Source: Gottfriedia acidiceleris
GTDB lineage: Bacteria > Bacillota > Bacilli > Bacillales > Bacillaceae_G
Assembly: GCF_002128425.1 (NCBI RefSeq)
Contig: NZ_NESS01000004.1
Coordinates: 372,001-436,000, forward strand
Length of the DNA: 64,000 nucleotides
Direction: 5' to 3'
Numbering within the stretch: the first letter of the stretch is position 1; every line of letters starts with the position of its first letter. The notes beneath the pieces were generated by a model. It was not told where the DNA came from. It did not search any database and saw only the letters and a list, made by a program, of their open reading frames with translations. Positions 19,394 to 27,684 of this stretch are shown here, piece by piece. Made by a program: the position numbers and the translations under genes.

Positions 19394-19482
19394 CGATTAT
19401 ATCTTATTAATAGTATAACACATTTATATCACATTTTAATAATAGTATATCACTATTTAATTATATCGAATTAATAGTATAA
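19394..19482 (-). promoter_or_regulatory. mqo promoter with three 32-bp-phased decamer repeats
   Basis: TAATAGTATA (plus strand) occurs at 19408-19417, 19440-19449 and 19472-19481, with exactly 32 bp between starts. The outer two copies share a longer block, ttatatc then five bases later the decamer. A -10 box TATAAT (minus strand, 19396-19401) has no good -35. The first repeat occupies the spacer between -10 and -35. This geometry suggests a cooperative DNA-binding regulator. Confidence 0.55.
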
Positions 19483-20018
19483 TTCTATTATTAATTGCCC
19501 TAAAAAAAATTTTTTCTTTATCTGATAATTATAAACTATTTAAACAATGTAAAAAAGTTAAAAATCTATCATTAAGGTCCTTATTTTAGAAAAATAAATT
19601 CTCACTCACTATTACTTAGTGAAAACTACCTCTATATAGTAAGCGCTTATTTTAACTTTGTCTTGTGAACAATACAAAATAACTGAAGGAAAGATTTGCT
19701 TATTATTTTAAAATTATTTAATTGAACTAACTTTAGTTTAAATTTACTCCGATTTAATTGATTTGTACACAAAAAAAGAGACTGCCGAGAATGACCCGAC
19801 AGACTGATGTGACTCAAAATGAGCCCTTTAATTCCTTCAATTGAAAAAATATATTTTCTATTATATGAGGTATTTGTAAGTATCTGATTTACCAGAATCA
19901 ATTTGAAATTCACTTTACTGAGTACTAATACACCGCCTTTTCCATCAATTCCGTTTTAACTTCCTCAAGCTTATAGTATCTTTCAATAATTTTTACTACA
20001 ACTTTTGTCTAATGCGAT
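19483..20018. other. Intergenic region with one terminator, no credible gene
   Basis: AT-rich. An 88-codon frame on the minus strand (19647-19913) has a composition typical of random AT-rich sequence and contains a terminator hairpin, so I do not call it a gene. The only distinct element is the terminator at 19771-19802. Confidence 0.5.
19771..19802 (-). terminator. Intrinsic terminator downstream of the Asp-box protein gene
   Basis: Minus strand CTGTCGGGTCATTCTCGGCAG folds into a six-pair stem and is followed by TCTCTTTTTTT. It lies about 220 bases beyond the stop of the leftward gene ending at 20019. Confidence 0.65.
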
Positions 20019-21488
20019 CTATTTTTTTATTTCCTGGACAAATTTCCATGTTTGCCCTTTATCTTCTGATTGATAAAGTTCACTACTATTACCGTTATAA
20101 TCTCCATCTGAACCTTGACCAACTAACATACTTAAAACTCCGTCTTTCTCAAAAGGAATACTCGGGGTATCAAAAGGTCTTATGAAATGTCCATTACTCA
20201 ACATTACTTCGTGAGGTGTATAGTTTACTCTTTTGAAAGTTATGCCTCCGTCTTCAGTGCGATATAAGGCTCCTTCATTTCCGGATGGGTTAACTGCTCC
20301 TAAAAACCCAAGCTTTTCATTCAAAAAGACGATTCCTGAAGCACCACCAACTGTTCCGCTATATGGGTCATTATTAATAACGGTCCATGTATTTCCACCA
20401 TCAGTGGTTTTGCTTAATGAATAAAATGTGCTTCCCAGGGCTTTGTCTGCCACATTTAGTTTATAACCGACTTCTTTAGATTGAAAAAACTGTTCGTTTG
20501 TATTTGTTAGTTCATTTTTCTTCCCATCTGAAGGAGCTTGATTTGGAGTAGTAGATGGCTTACTCCAATTTGGATTACGATTACCTATTAAGTTATATCT
20601 AGCAGGTGTAATCACTTTTTCCTTTCCAGGGACAAATAAGGAAACTGTATATCCTATTATTTCGGAACTTGCATTCTCCAGACTATATTCTTTTCCTTCC
20701 TTATCAATGTTAATGATTCCATTTGTATTATATCCCCAATTTCTTTTACCGTAATAGACCAAGCCATATTTCTCTTCGTTCCATTTACTAACCGCTTGTT
20801 TAATTGGAATTACATTAACCGTTTCAATTAGAGGTTCTAACAGTTTGTCATCATTATAATTAGGAGTGGCATACCCGTTTAAATGTATAGTAATATTTTC
20901 AGACTTATTTTTGTCATAAGATATTAGGTAAGTTTCTTCTTTCCCATTGTTATTTTTCCCATGGATAAATGTATATAATGATGTAATTATTCCATCTGAA
21001 TTAAATTTAATTGAAAAATTATTAACAACATATAATTTTTTTGGCAAGGTAATTTTTTTATTAATATCTTCAAAAATACCTTCTACGCCATCTCTATAAA
21101 GATTGTTATGTTCAAATTTAACTGACCTTTCATTCTTTAAACGCTCGATATACCAAGCGAGTTTACCACCAAAATTGGTTGCACTTTTATAAATATTTAC
21201 TCCATAAAATAATGTAATTGAAACAAAGAAGATAATAGAAATGTATTTCCACGCTTTTAAATCTACTAATTTTTTTAGCTTGTATTCGCCATTTTTTATG
21301 ATTTTTCTTGTGGTAAAGAAACTGACCGATATTAATAAGAATATGCTTAATAATAAAATAGGTAGATTTTTATTAATACTCCCATACTTGCATATTGAAG
21401 CTAACTTTTGTCCAAAAATCCAGTATCCAATTAAGAAAATCGGATTTATTAATAATGATATAAGTATTCTTTTTATGTTTCCCCTCAA
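20019..21488 (-). CDS. Uncharacterised membrane protein with C-terminal Asp-box repeats
   Basis: Function not recognised. Residues 1 to about 100 hold three hydrophobic segments (about 8-25, 42-58 and 82-100). A large domain follows that should be outside the cytoplasm if the topology is right. The last third has three Asp-box (BNR) motifs, the bladed-propeller turn of sialidases and photosystem assembly factors: KTTDGGNTW, RTEDGGITF and QSEDKGQTW. Three boxes are too few for a full propeller unless degenerate blades are present. A low-complexity linker rich in N, P, S and T lies around residues 305-330. Start is TTG with AAGGGGGG nine bases ahead. It follows the two-component operon in the same direction and may be one of its targets (inference only). 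Confidence 0.7.
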   Translation of the reverse strand: MRGNIKRILISLLINPIFLIGYWIFGQKLASICKYGSINKNLPILLLSIFLLISVSFFTTRKIIKNGEYKLKKLVDLKAWKYISIIFFVSITLFYGVNIYKSATNFGGKLAWYIERLKNERSVKFEHNNLYRDGVEGIFEDINKKITLPKKLYVVNNFSIKFNSDGIITSLYTFIHGKNNNGKEETYLISYDKNKSENITIHLNGYATPNYNDDKLLEPLIETVNVIPIKQAVSKWNEEKYGLVYYGKRNWGYNTNGIINIDKEGKEYSLENASSEIIGYTVSLFVPGKEKVITPARYNLIGNRNPNWSKPSTTPNQAPSDGKKNELTNTNEQFFQSKEVGYKLNVADKALGSTFYSLSKTTDGGNTWTVINNDPYSGTVGGASGIVFLNEKLGFLGAVNPSGNEGALYRTEDGGITFKRVNYTPHEVMLSNGHFIRPFDTPSIPFEKDGVLSMLVGQGSDGDYNGNSSELYQSEDKGQTWKFVQEIKK

Positions 21489-21615
21489 TATGTAAATCCC
21501 CCCTTATTGAAATTGGTCGTGCTATTTTGTCTATATTAAGTATACTTTGCTTTACTAAATTTTTGCACGAATCGTGATTATCATGTTAACTCATTAAATA
21601 AATATGAAGTATATC

Positions 21616-21648
21616 AAAAAAACACTCCATTGCGAAAAAATGAAGTGC
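21616..21648 (-). terminator. Intrinsic terminator of the two-component operon
   Basis: Minus strand CACTTCATT and AATGGAGTG form a stem with one mismatch and are followed by TTTTTTT, 21 bases past the histidine kinase stop codon. Confidence 0.8.
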
Positions 21649-21668
21649 TGATTATTATTTATATATAA

Positions 21669-23750
21669 TTATGAAATCAAATTATTATGTTTAGGTATTC
21701 GAATCATCGCCTTAAATAAATCTCCATCAACTTGAATTGTAAACTGTCCTTTTTGAATTTCAATTAGGCTTTTCGCTATTGAAAGACCTAAACCGCTTCC
21801 TTGACTATTTCTCGACTCATCGCCTCTTTTAAATCGTTCCATTAGTTCATCAGCTGAAATATTCAATTCATAAGCTGAAATGTTTTTGAATGTAAGAACT
21901 ACATCATTCCCTACGTCTTCTATATTGATATATACTCTTGATCCTCTAAGTGCATATTTGAATATATTCGATAGTAAATTCTCAACAGATCTCCATAAAA
22001 GTTTTCCATCCGCTGCAACATAAAGTTTATTTTGAGGATGATTTATTTTAATGACTAAATCTAAAGCTTCAATTTTTGCATTAACTTCTCCTAGACCCTG
22101 GGTTAGTAGTGATAAAATATCTATTCGCTCAAGGTGAACGGGTATCGTTCCACTAGATGCCTTCGCTGCTTCAAACAAATCATCGGTTAGTAGCTTTAAT
22201 CTTTGTGACTTTTGATCTAAAACTTCAACGTACTCTTCTATTTTTACAGGATCCTTTTCCTTTTTCAATAAGTCGACATACGTAATGATCGACGTAAGTG
22301 GTGTCCTTATATCGTGTGATACATTAGTGATGAGCTCTGTTTTCATCCTCTCACTCTTTAGTTCCCGATCAACAGCCGTTTTCAAACCTTCTGTGATGCT
22401 ATTTATATTATTTGAAAGACTTGCAAACTCACCTTTCCCATCTACCTCTATATGGTGTTGGAAATCGCCTGCTTTTATTTTCCCAACCCCTTCTTTAATC
22501 GCATTAAATTTTTTTACTTGTTTATACGTAATCCATGCCGCAAAGCCGATCGTGATCGGAAAAATAAATAATGTTAACGCAATTACAATTGGGTAACCAA
22601 CTACAAGTAGTACTGTTTTAACGCCAGTACTGCCGCTTTTATAGACGTTTTTACTAAAAGTAAACAACTTACTTAATAAAAGATAAATTAATGTATGTTT
22701 TAACAATGTTTTATTTTTAATATGCTTTACTAAAGACAAAATCAATACTAGTGCCACGATGAAAAATGGAATTGTAAGGATGAAAGCTAACTCATTAATA
22801 ACATCTATTGTGATCGAGTCTACTAATGATATCCAAGAAGCAATGAGAGCCATTAACAATACAAGATTAACATCATTAAATAATTTATCTATTACGTTTA
22901 AATGTAGTTCTCGGTCATTAAATGATTTTCTACCAATAATAAGTACTAAGTACGCTAAAGATAGTAAAAATCCGATTGAACTAGTTAAAAATAGAATGAA
23001 TGCATTCGTTGCAATTGACTTATTTTCTTTCCAGTCTTTTATTTTTTGATCCAAAGCTTCTTGTGTGAACGCCAAAGAAACTACCATATTTTTTGCATTT
23101 AACTGATCTAAATCTTCAGTAATCCAGTTAAACCGTTTATTCTTTTCAATCGTAGATGGATAAATTTCTCTTTTATAATCTTTATAAATTACATAGGAAG
23201 GATTCCCTTTAAATTGACCTTTTAGAGTGTTATTTGTAAATTCATTAACACCATCATTGGCATAATATAATAAATCTTTCTTTTCAGCTAAACTTTGCAA
23301 TAGGCCTTGATATCTTTTTAAATCATCCGTTATCATTTGGTTCTTTGCTTGATTAATTTCTTTTACATAAGCCTTTTTAAAATTTTTAAAGTTTTCTTCT
23401 TCACTTAAGCTTGGATTATATACTTTCGACCGTGCCATAAAGTCAGGATATAATGATTCTTCAATTGTTTTCATATCCTCTGTGCTAATTGCTCCGCCCT
23501 TTGTAATATTCTCTTCACTCTTATACTCACCTACTAATTGAGACATGCTACTTAAAATAGGTTCAACTTCAAGCATATAGGATTTGCTGAGAAAGTAATT
23601 ATCTTCAAAGACTATTCCAAAATCATCGTCAGTTAAAGCTGAGACATTTGAAATCGATTTAAGTATGCCTGAAAAAAATAGAACGACGACCGTAAAAACA
23701 ATTATTTTTGTTGTTAGTGAATGACTATATTTTTTCGACCTTATATCCAA
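21669..23750 (-). CDS. Membrane sensor histidine kinase (VanS-like), multi-helix sensor
   Basis: Sensor of a two-component system. One transmembrane segment (about 14-34) is followed by a charged extracytoplasmic domain of about 200 residues. Four or more further membrane segments lie between about 245 and 410, which is more than the usual two. A HAMP-like linker follows, then the phosphoacceptor motif NVSHDIRTPLTSI and an ATPase domain with the N box (SVENLLSNIFKYA) and G box (QGSGLGLSIAKSL). The start appears to be TTG inside the response-regulator gene (26-bp overlap), with AAGGTGG nine bases upstream, so translation is coupled. Signal and targets are unknown. Confidence 0.85.
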   Translation of the reverse strand: MDIRSKKYSHSLTTKIIVFTVVVLFFSGILKSISNVSALTDDDFGIVFEDNYFLSKSYMLEVEPILSSMSQLVGEYKSEENITKGGAISTEDMKTIEESLYPDFMARSKVYNPSLSEEENFKNFKKAYVKEINQAKNQMITDDLKRYQGLLQSLAEKKDLLYYANDGVNEFTNNTLKGQFKGNPSYVIYKDYKREIYPSTIEKNKRFNWITEDLDQLNAKNMVVSLAFTQEALDQKIKDWKENKSIATNAFILFLTSSIGFLLSLAYLVLIIGRKSFNDRELHLNVIDKLFNDVNLVLLMALIASWISLVDSITIDVINELAFILTIPFFIVALVLILSLVKHIKNKTLLKHTLIYLLLSKLFTFSKNVYKSGSTGVKTVLLVVGYPIVIALTLFIFPITIGFAAWITYKQVKKFNAIKEGVGKIKAGDFQHHIEVDGKGEFASLSNNINSITEGLKTAVDRELKSERMKTELITNVSHDIRTPLTSIITYVDLLKKEKDPVKIEEYVEVLDQKSQRLKLLTDDLFEAAKASSGTIPVHLERIDILSLLTQGLGEVNAKIEALDLVIKINHPQNKLYVAADGKLLWRSVENLLSNIFKYALRGSRVYINIEDVGNDVVLTFKNISAYELNISADELMERFKRGDESRNSQGSGLGLSIAKSLIEIQKGQFTIQVDGDLFKAMIRIPKHNNLIS

Positions 23751-24411
23751 CTCCCCACACCACCTTCAAATATTTTGGTTCTTTAGGATTTATTTCGATT
23801 TTCTCTCTAATTTTTCGAATATGGACAGATACTGTATTTTCAGGATTAAAGGCTGTTTCGTTCCATACTCTTTCATAAATTTCCTCAATTGAAAATACCC
23901 TCCCTGCATTTTCAGTCAAGAGCTTTACAATCTTATACTGAACTGGAGTAAGATGGACAACTTCACCTTCAACTGTAATGATTTTGCTTTCATCATCGAC
24001 TACAAGCCCTCCACTACGATACAAACTATTCTTAGTTTCAAGACTGCCTAAGCTTGTATATCTTCGCAATTGTGATTTAACTCGGGCAATTAGCTCTAAA
24101 GGATTAAATGGTTTTGTTATGTAATCATCCGCTCCCAAATTTAAACCTAAAATTTTATCTGAGTCCTCAGATTTCGCTGACAGCAGAATGACAGGCACCC
24201 CATAATTTTCTCTAATCTTCATCGTAGTCCGAATCCCATCTAGCTTAGGCATCATAATATCCATAATAATGAGATGGAATTCTTGGTTTTCAATAGCTTC
24301 AAGAGCCTCTACTCCGTTATAAGCCTTAAACATGCTATAACCTTCATTTTCTAAATAAATACAAATAGCTTCTACAATTGACTGATCATCATCACAAACT
24401 AATATGTTCAT
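23725..24411 (-). CDS. OmpR/PhoB-family response regulator (VanR-like)
   Basis: Cytoplasmic partner of the overlapping kinase. The receiver domain shows the acidic pair CDDD (residues 6-9), phosphoacceptor D51 in IIMDIMMPKLDG, a conserved Ser in ILLSAKSED and lysine in DYITKPF. The C-terminal winged helix (about 130-228) ends in VSVHIRKIREKI and VVWGVGYKVE. ATG 24411 has AGGAGAG at correct distance; GTG 24417 would be too close to it. The promoter region carries repeated TAAGA half-sites, which suggests self-regulation. Confidence 0.9.
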   Translation of the reverse strand: MNILVCDDDQSIVEAICIYLENEGYSMFKAYNGVEALEAIENQEFHLIIMDIMMPKLDGIRTTMKIRENYGVPVILLSAKSEDSDKILGLNLGADDYITKPFNPLELIARVKSQLRRYTSLGSLETKNSLYRSGGLVVDDESKIITVEGEVVHLTPVQYKIVKLLTENAGRVFSIEEIYERVWNETAFNPENTVSVHIRKIREKIEINPKEPKYLKVVWGVGYKVEKI

Positions 24412-24485
24412 GTACACTCTCTCCTATTTACCTTTTTCAAAATTGTATCACCTCTTTATTTTTCATGTTAAGAGGATGATATCAG

Positions 24486-24530
24486 TAAAATCTTAATAAC
24501 CTCTCAATGTAAATCTTAAGATTTTCTTAC
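24486..24530 (-). promoter_or_regulatory. TAAGA direct repeats before the response regulator gene
   Basis: On the minus strand TAAGA half-sites occur at relative positions 0, 11 and 34. The first pair is spaced 11 bp apart, as expected for tandem OmpR-family monomers. The second and third copies extend to TTAAGATTT. They lie 70-120 bases upstream of the regulator start. Confidence 0.45.
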
Positions 24531-25142
24531 GATTATTAAAAAATATAGACTTTGGCTTCTTTTATAATGTCGCCCACTCATAAGTAGTAATGAAAAGTCA
24601 CTTAGTATTTTGAGAGGTCCGCTTCTTTGAACACGTTATTATAAAACAGCCATTTAAATATTTATTGGATAAAATTTTGAGCATAAAATTACGTACTTAA
24701 TACAAGATAAATAAATATTTACAAATAAATTAAAATTTTTCAGAAAACATTTGTGATATTGTGGAATTAGGCAAGGGACATATAATACTTATTCGAATCA
24801 TTCACGGTGTGTTTTGTAAGAATACTCATTTGCCAAAATTGGGTTCACTAAAAATACTATAAGGAGGCGTTATTTAGAGGCACCATGTAAACATTCTTAC
24901 TCTAGAATAGGTACTGATTTTTTCCCTATTTAAAGAATACTTTCATACTCATCTCGAGCAAATTATCATATTAGCCCATTTTCTCTATAACCAGGTACCA
25001 GGGTACCACAAGAAAACCTCAACGAGAACTCCATCTTTAGGACACCCTACTATCTTATTTTTTAACTCCAACCCTTCACGGGCTTCTTATTTTGGGGTTG
25101 TTTCAACTACTCTACCAAAACTTAGTAGGAGGTTTTCATTCA
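24531..25142. other. Long intergenic region with candidate promoter and leader of the secreted nuclease
   Basis: No credible gene. A promoter-like pair TTGTGG (24759-24764) and TATAAT (24781-24786), 16 bases apart, points right. If real, it gives a leader of about 350 bases before the nuclease start. That leader contains a purine-rich stretch, aaggagg (24861), not followed by an open frame, and a GGTACC palindrome repeated twice around 24996-25009. Confidence 0.4.
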
Positions 25143-26630
25143 ATGTTAGAAAGTCGAACGGTACAAAATACAATCTTATCAAAAAAAATTAAGAAAAATT
25201 TAAAAAGGAAGACATCCTTCCTCGTTTGTTCAAGCTTAGTTCTTTTTAGTAGTGCATTAGGTAATTTATTTACGAAACCTGTACAGGCTGCTGCGGGAAC
25301 TCATGTTGTTATTAGCGAGGTTTATGGTGGCGGAGGTAATAGCGGTTCTTCCTACAAAAATGATTATATTGAACTTTATAACCCTACTGATTCTAGTGTT
25401 AGCTTGTCTGGATGGTCCGTCCAATATGCTTCTTCAACAGGTACATTCAGCAACATTACAAATTTAACGGGCAGCATTGGTCCACATCAGTACTATTTAA
25501 TTAAACAAGCAAGTGGTGGTGGAGGAACTGTTGATCTACCAACTGCTGATGTTACAGGTACAATAAACTTAAGTGCAAGCAGCGGAAAAGTTGCACTAGC
25601 AAAAGTTACCACAGCGGTACCAGGATCCACGAATTCAAATGTGGTAGATTTTGTTGGTTTCGGCTCTGTAAACGATTCAGAAACTAGTCCTGTAGGTACT
25701 CTTTCTGCAACGACAAGTATAGAACGCAAAGACAATAATGGTGGAACTGTTCAAGGTCAAGGAAACGGTTGGGACACGAATAATAATGCTAATGACTTTG
25801 TAATTACAAGTAGTCTAGCTCCTCAAAATTCGTCTTCTACAGCTGAACCGGAGGCACAAACACAAACGGGCACTGATAATGATCATATCGGATTGGGGAA
25901 TCCTAGTGGTGCTACGAGTAATATAGCCAATTCTAATAATTATTTGATGGTCAAACCTCAGTATGATCTATCCTACAATAATAGCAAACACGAGCCTAAC
26001 TGGGTTAGCTGGCATGTAGGTTCATCTGACCTTGGAAGTGCATCTCGCCAGGATGACTTCCGTGCCGATACATCATTGCCTTCAGGGTGGTATCAAGTGA
26101 CTGCTAGTGAATTTTCAGGAAGTGGATTTGATCGAGGTCACATGTGCCCATCAGCTGACCGTACATCCACTGTTACTAACAATTCAGCAACTTTTCTAAT
26201 GAGCAATATGATTCCTCAAGCTCCAAATAACAACGAGATTACTTGGGCAAATTTAGAAGAGTATAGTCGTTCACTTGTATCAGCTGGAAATGAATTATAT
26301 GTAATATCTGGAGGCTATGGATCTGGAGGTACTGGGTCTAATGGATTTAAGACTACTGTTGGGAATGGCGTTGTCGTACCAGCGAAAACATGGAAAGTGA
26401 TTGTTGTAATTCCTAATGGAAGTAATGACCTAAGTCAAATTACAGCTTCTACTAGAGTAATAGCTGTAATGCTACCAAATGATCAAACAACTTCAAGCCA
26501 TCCGTGGAGCTACTACAGAGTAAGTGTAGATTCAATTGAGTCTTTGACTGGTTATGACTTTCTATCCTCGGTGCCTGCTAACATTCAAAGTACCATCGAA
26601 GCTAGCGTTGACAATGGTCCTACAAATTAA
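25143..26630 (+). CDS. Secreted LTD-domain DNA/RNA non-specific endonuclease
   Basis: Extracellular nuclease of the Serratia-type (NUC, beta-beta-alpha metal) family. A long basic signal sequence (KKIKKNLKRKTSFL, then a hydrophobic stretch) ends at VQA-A near residue 50. A lamin-tail domain (about 55-225) starts VVISEVYGGGGNSGS with YIELYNPT. A low-complexity Q/T linker leads to the nuclease domain. The active site is FDRGHMCPSADR (DRGH at about 330-333 of this start), and the Mg-binding asparagine lies in SNMIPQAPNNN. ATG 25143 follows AGGAGG at ten bases; an in-frame start further up lacks a site. It is a lone gene with its own terminator, probably for DNA scavenging or biofilm turnover. 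Confidence 0.88.
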   Translation: MLESRTVQNTILSKKIKKNLKRKTSFLVCSSLVLFSSALGNLFTKPVQAAAGTHVVISEVYGGGGNSGSSYKNDYIELYNPTDSSVSLSGWSVQYASSTGTFSNITNLTGSIGPHQYYLIKQASGGGGTVDLPTADVTGTINLSASSGKVALAKVTTAVPGSTNSNVVDFVGFGSVNDSETSPVGTLSATTSIERKDNNGGTVQGQGNGWDTNNNANDFVITSSLAPQNSSSTAEPEAQTQTGTDNDHIGLGNPSGATSNIANSNNYLMVKPQYDLSYNNSKHEPNWVSWHVGSSDLGSASRQDDFRADTSLPSGWYQVTASEFSGSGFDRGHMCPSADRTSTVTNNSATFLMSNMIPQAPNNNEITWANLEEYSRSLVSAGNELYVISGGYGSGGTGSNGFKTTVGNGVVVPAKTWKVIVVIPNGSNDLSQITASTRVIAVMLPNDQTTSSHPWSYYRVSVDSIESLTGYDFLSSVPANIQSTIEASVDNGPTN

Positions 26631-26685
26631 GTCAGAAAATAATTTCTTCACTTATTGATGAAAAATAGATTAAATATATTGAAAA

Positions 26686-26728
26686 AGGAATGTGATCCAA
26701 AAAACTTTTGGTAGCACATTCCCTTTTC
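26686..26728 (+). terminator. Intrinsic terminator of the nuclease gene
   Basis: ggaatgtg and cacattcc arms, with an inner ccaaaa/ttttgg stem, are followed by cttttctatttt. It lies about 55 bases after the stop codon. Confidence 0.75.
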
Positions 26729-26748
26729 TATTTTAGAAAATACTATTT

Positions 26749-27228
26749 TTATTTATGATAAGGTTCATTCCTATTAATTCTAAATGAGCGATATATTTGC
26801 TCAACTAAAACCAATTTCATTAATTGATGTGGAAAAGTCATTTTTGAAAAGGATAATGTATCATCCGCTCTTTTCATAACAGCATCACTTAGACCTAATG
26901 AACCACCAATCACAAATGCTACTTTACTGTTTCCATATGTAGCAAGCTGATCTATTTTTTTGGCCAGTGATTCTGAAGTATGTTCCTTCCCTTTAATAGC
27001 TAATGCAATTACATAAGCATCTTCTGCTATTTTACTTAAAATTCTTTCGCCTTCTTTTTCCTTTACGATTAGCATGTCTGCATCACTTAAATTCTCTGGT
27101 GCCTTTTCATCTGCTACTTCGACAATATCCATTTTTGCATAACTGGATAATCGTTTTATGTATTCATCTATCCCCATCTTTAAATACTTCTCTTTTAACT
27201 TTCCAACACTAATAATTGAGATATTCAC
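26749..27228 (-). CDS. rlmH: 23S rRNA (pseudouridine-1915-N3)-methyltransferase
   Basis: SPOUT-class methyltransferase that modifies pseudouridine 1915 in helix 69 of 23S rRNA. The 159-residue length is exactly typical. Conserved features are the N-terminal [15 protein letters not shown], the SAM-binding knot [13 protein letters not shown] and the C-terminal [35 protein letters not shown] segment, all nearly invariant in bacteria. It starts with GTG. It is the ortholog of B. subtilis yydA. A DnaA-box cluster begins just upstream of its start codon. Confidence 0.95.
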   Translation of the reverse strand: MNISIISVGKLKEKYLKMGIDEYIKRLSSYAKMDIVEVADEKAPENLSDADMLIVKEKEGERILSKIAEDAYVIALAIKGKEHTSESLAKKIDQLATYGNSKVAFVIGGSLGLSDAVMKRADDTLSFSKMTFPHQLMKLVLVEQIYRSFRINRNEPYHK

Positions 27229-27253
27229 ACTATATCCTCACTTTACAAACAAG

Positions 27254-27423
27254 TTATCCACAAAAGTTATCCACATACCCACAATTTCTATCCACATTTA
27301 GTGGGGGAATCTATGTTCGATACAATATATATGGCATCCTTTTGACAATATTCACAGGTTGTGGATATATTATGCGTTTTTTCGACTTTATTCAACAGAG
27401 GTGTTTCACTATACTTATCCACA
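27254..27423. promoter_or_regulatory. DnaA-box cluster away from the origin
   Basis: Perfect TTATCCACA boxes lie at 27254-27262, 27267-27275 and 27415-27423. One-mismatch boxes lie at 27288-27296 (CTATCCACA) and 27360-27368 (TGTGGATAT, reverse). Two of the perfect boxes are 13 bp apart. The cluster spans the rlmH upstream region and most of the adjacent small gene, about 27 kb from oriC. Origin-proximal DnaA-box clusters that titrate DnaA are known in B. subtilis. Confidence 0.8.
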
Positions 27424-27479
27424 AAATCATCAAGAGCCCATTCTACATGCTCATCACAGCTTAAAATTGTTTTTTTCAC
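27288..27479 (-). CDS. CxxH/CxxC protein (BA_5709 family)
   Basis: Small cytoplasmic protein of 63 residues with a possible metal-binding set, CDEH (residues 8-11) and CEYC (42-45), the pattern that names the family. Homologs occur in Bacillus next to rlmH, as here. Function is unknown. GTG start at 27479 follows AAAAGGAG. The coding region overlaps three DnaA boxes, which constrains its sequence on both levels. Confidence 0.8.
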   Translation of the reverse strand: MKKTILSCDEHVEWALDDFVDKYSETPLLNKVEKTHNISTTCEYCQKDAIYIVSNIDSPTKCG

Positions 27480-27684
27480 TTATACACAGCTCCTTTTTTA
27501 TCACATAAAGAAAACTCGTAGATTGACGAGCCTTAAAGGCACGTTCAGAGGCGTAGTTGCACTTATACTTAATTCCTAAAATTGGCTACTACGTCGAGTA
27601 AAATTCCTTGCTGCCAATTTATACTTTTTTAACGTAAAAAAAAAGAGGAGAAAGTAAACTCTCCCCTAAAGTATGCGTTTTGTT
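27480..27684. other. Intergenic region between walJ and the CxxH/CxxC gene
   Basis: No gene is seen. In B. subtilis an htrA-type protease gene (yyxA) follows walJ; it is absent here. Apart from the walJ terminator there is no clear element. Confidence 0.5.
27636..27667 (-). terminator. Intrinsic terminator of the wal operon
   Basis: Minus strand GGGGAGA and TCTCCTC arms with a short loop are followed by nine T residues, directly after walJ. Confidence 0.8.

Noticed and set aside
19323-19395. T-box reading of the mqo leader (aggtggtgcc resembles the T-box AGGGTGGNACC)
   Set aside because: No stem I, specifier loop or proper spacing is present, and mqo is not an amino-acid gene. A generic terminator hairpin explains the sequence better.
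19647-19913. 88-codon open frame on the minus strand between the Asp-box gene and mqo
   Set aside because: The composition is that of translated AT-rich DNA, it contains a terminator hairpin at 19771-19802, and no ribosome site or family motif is seen.
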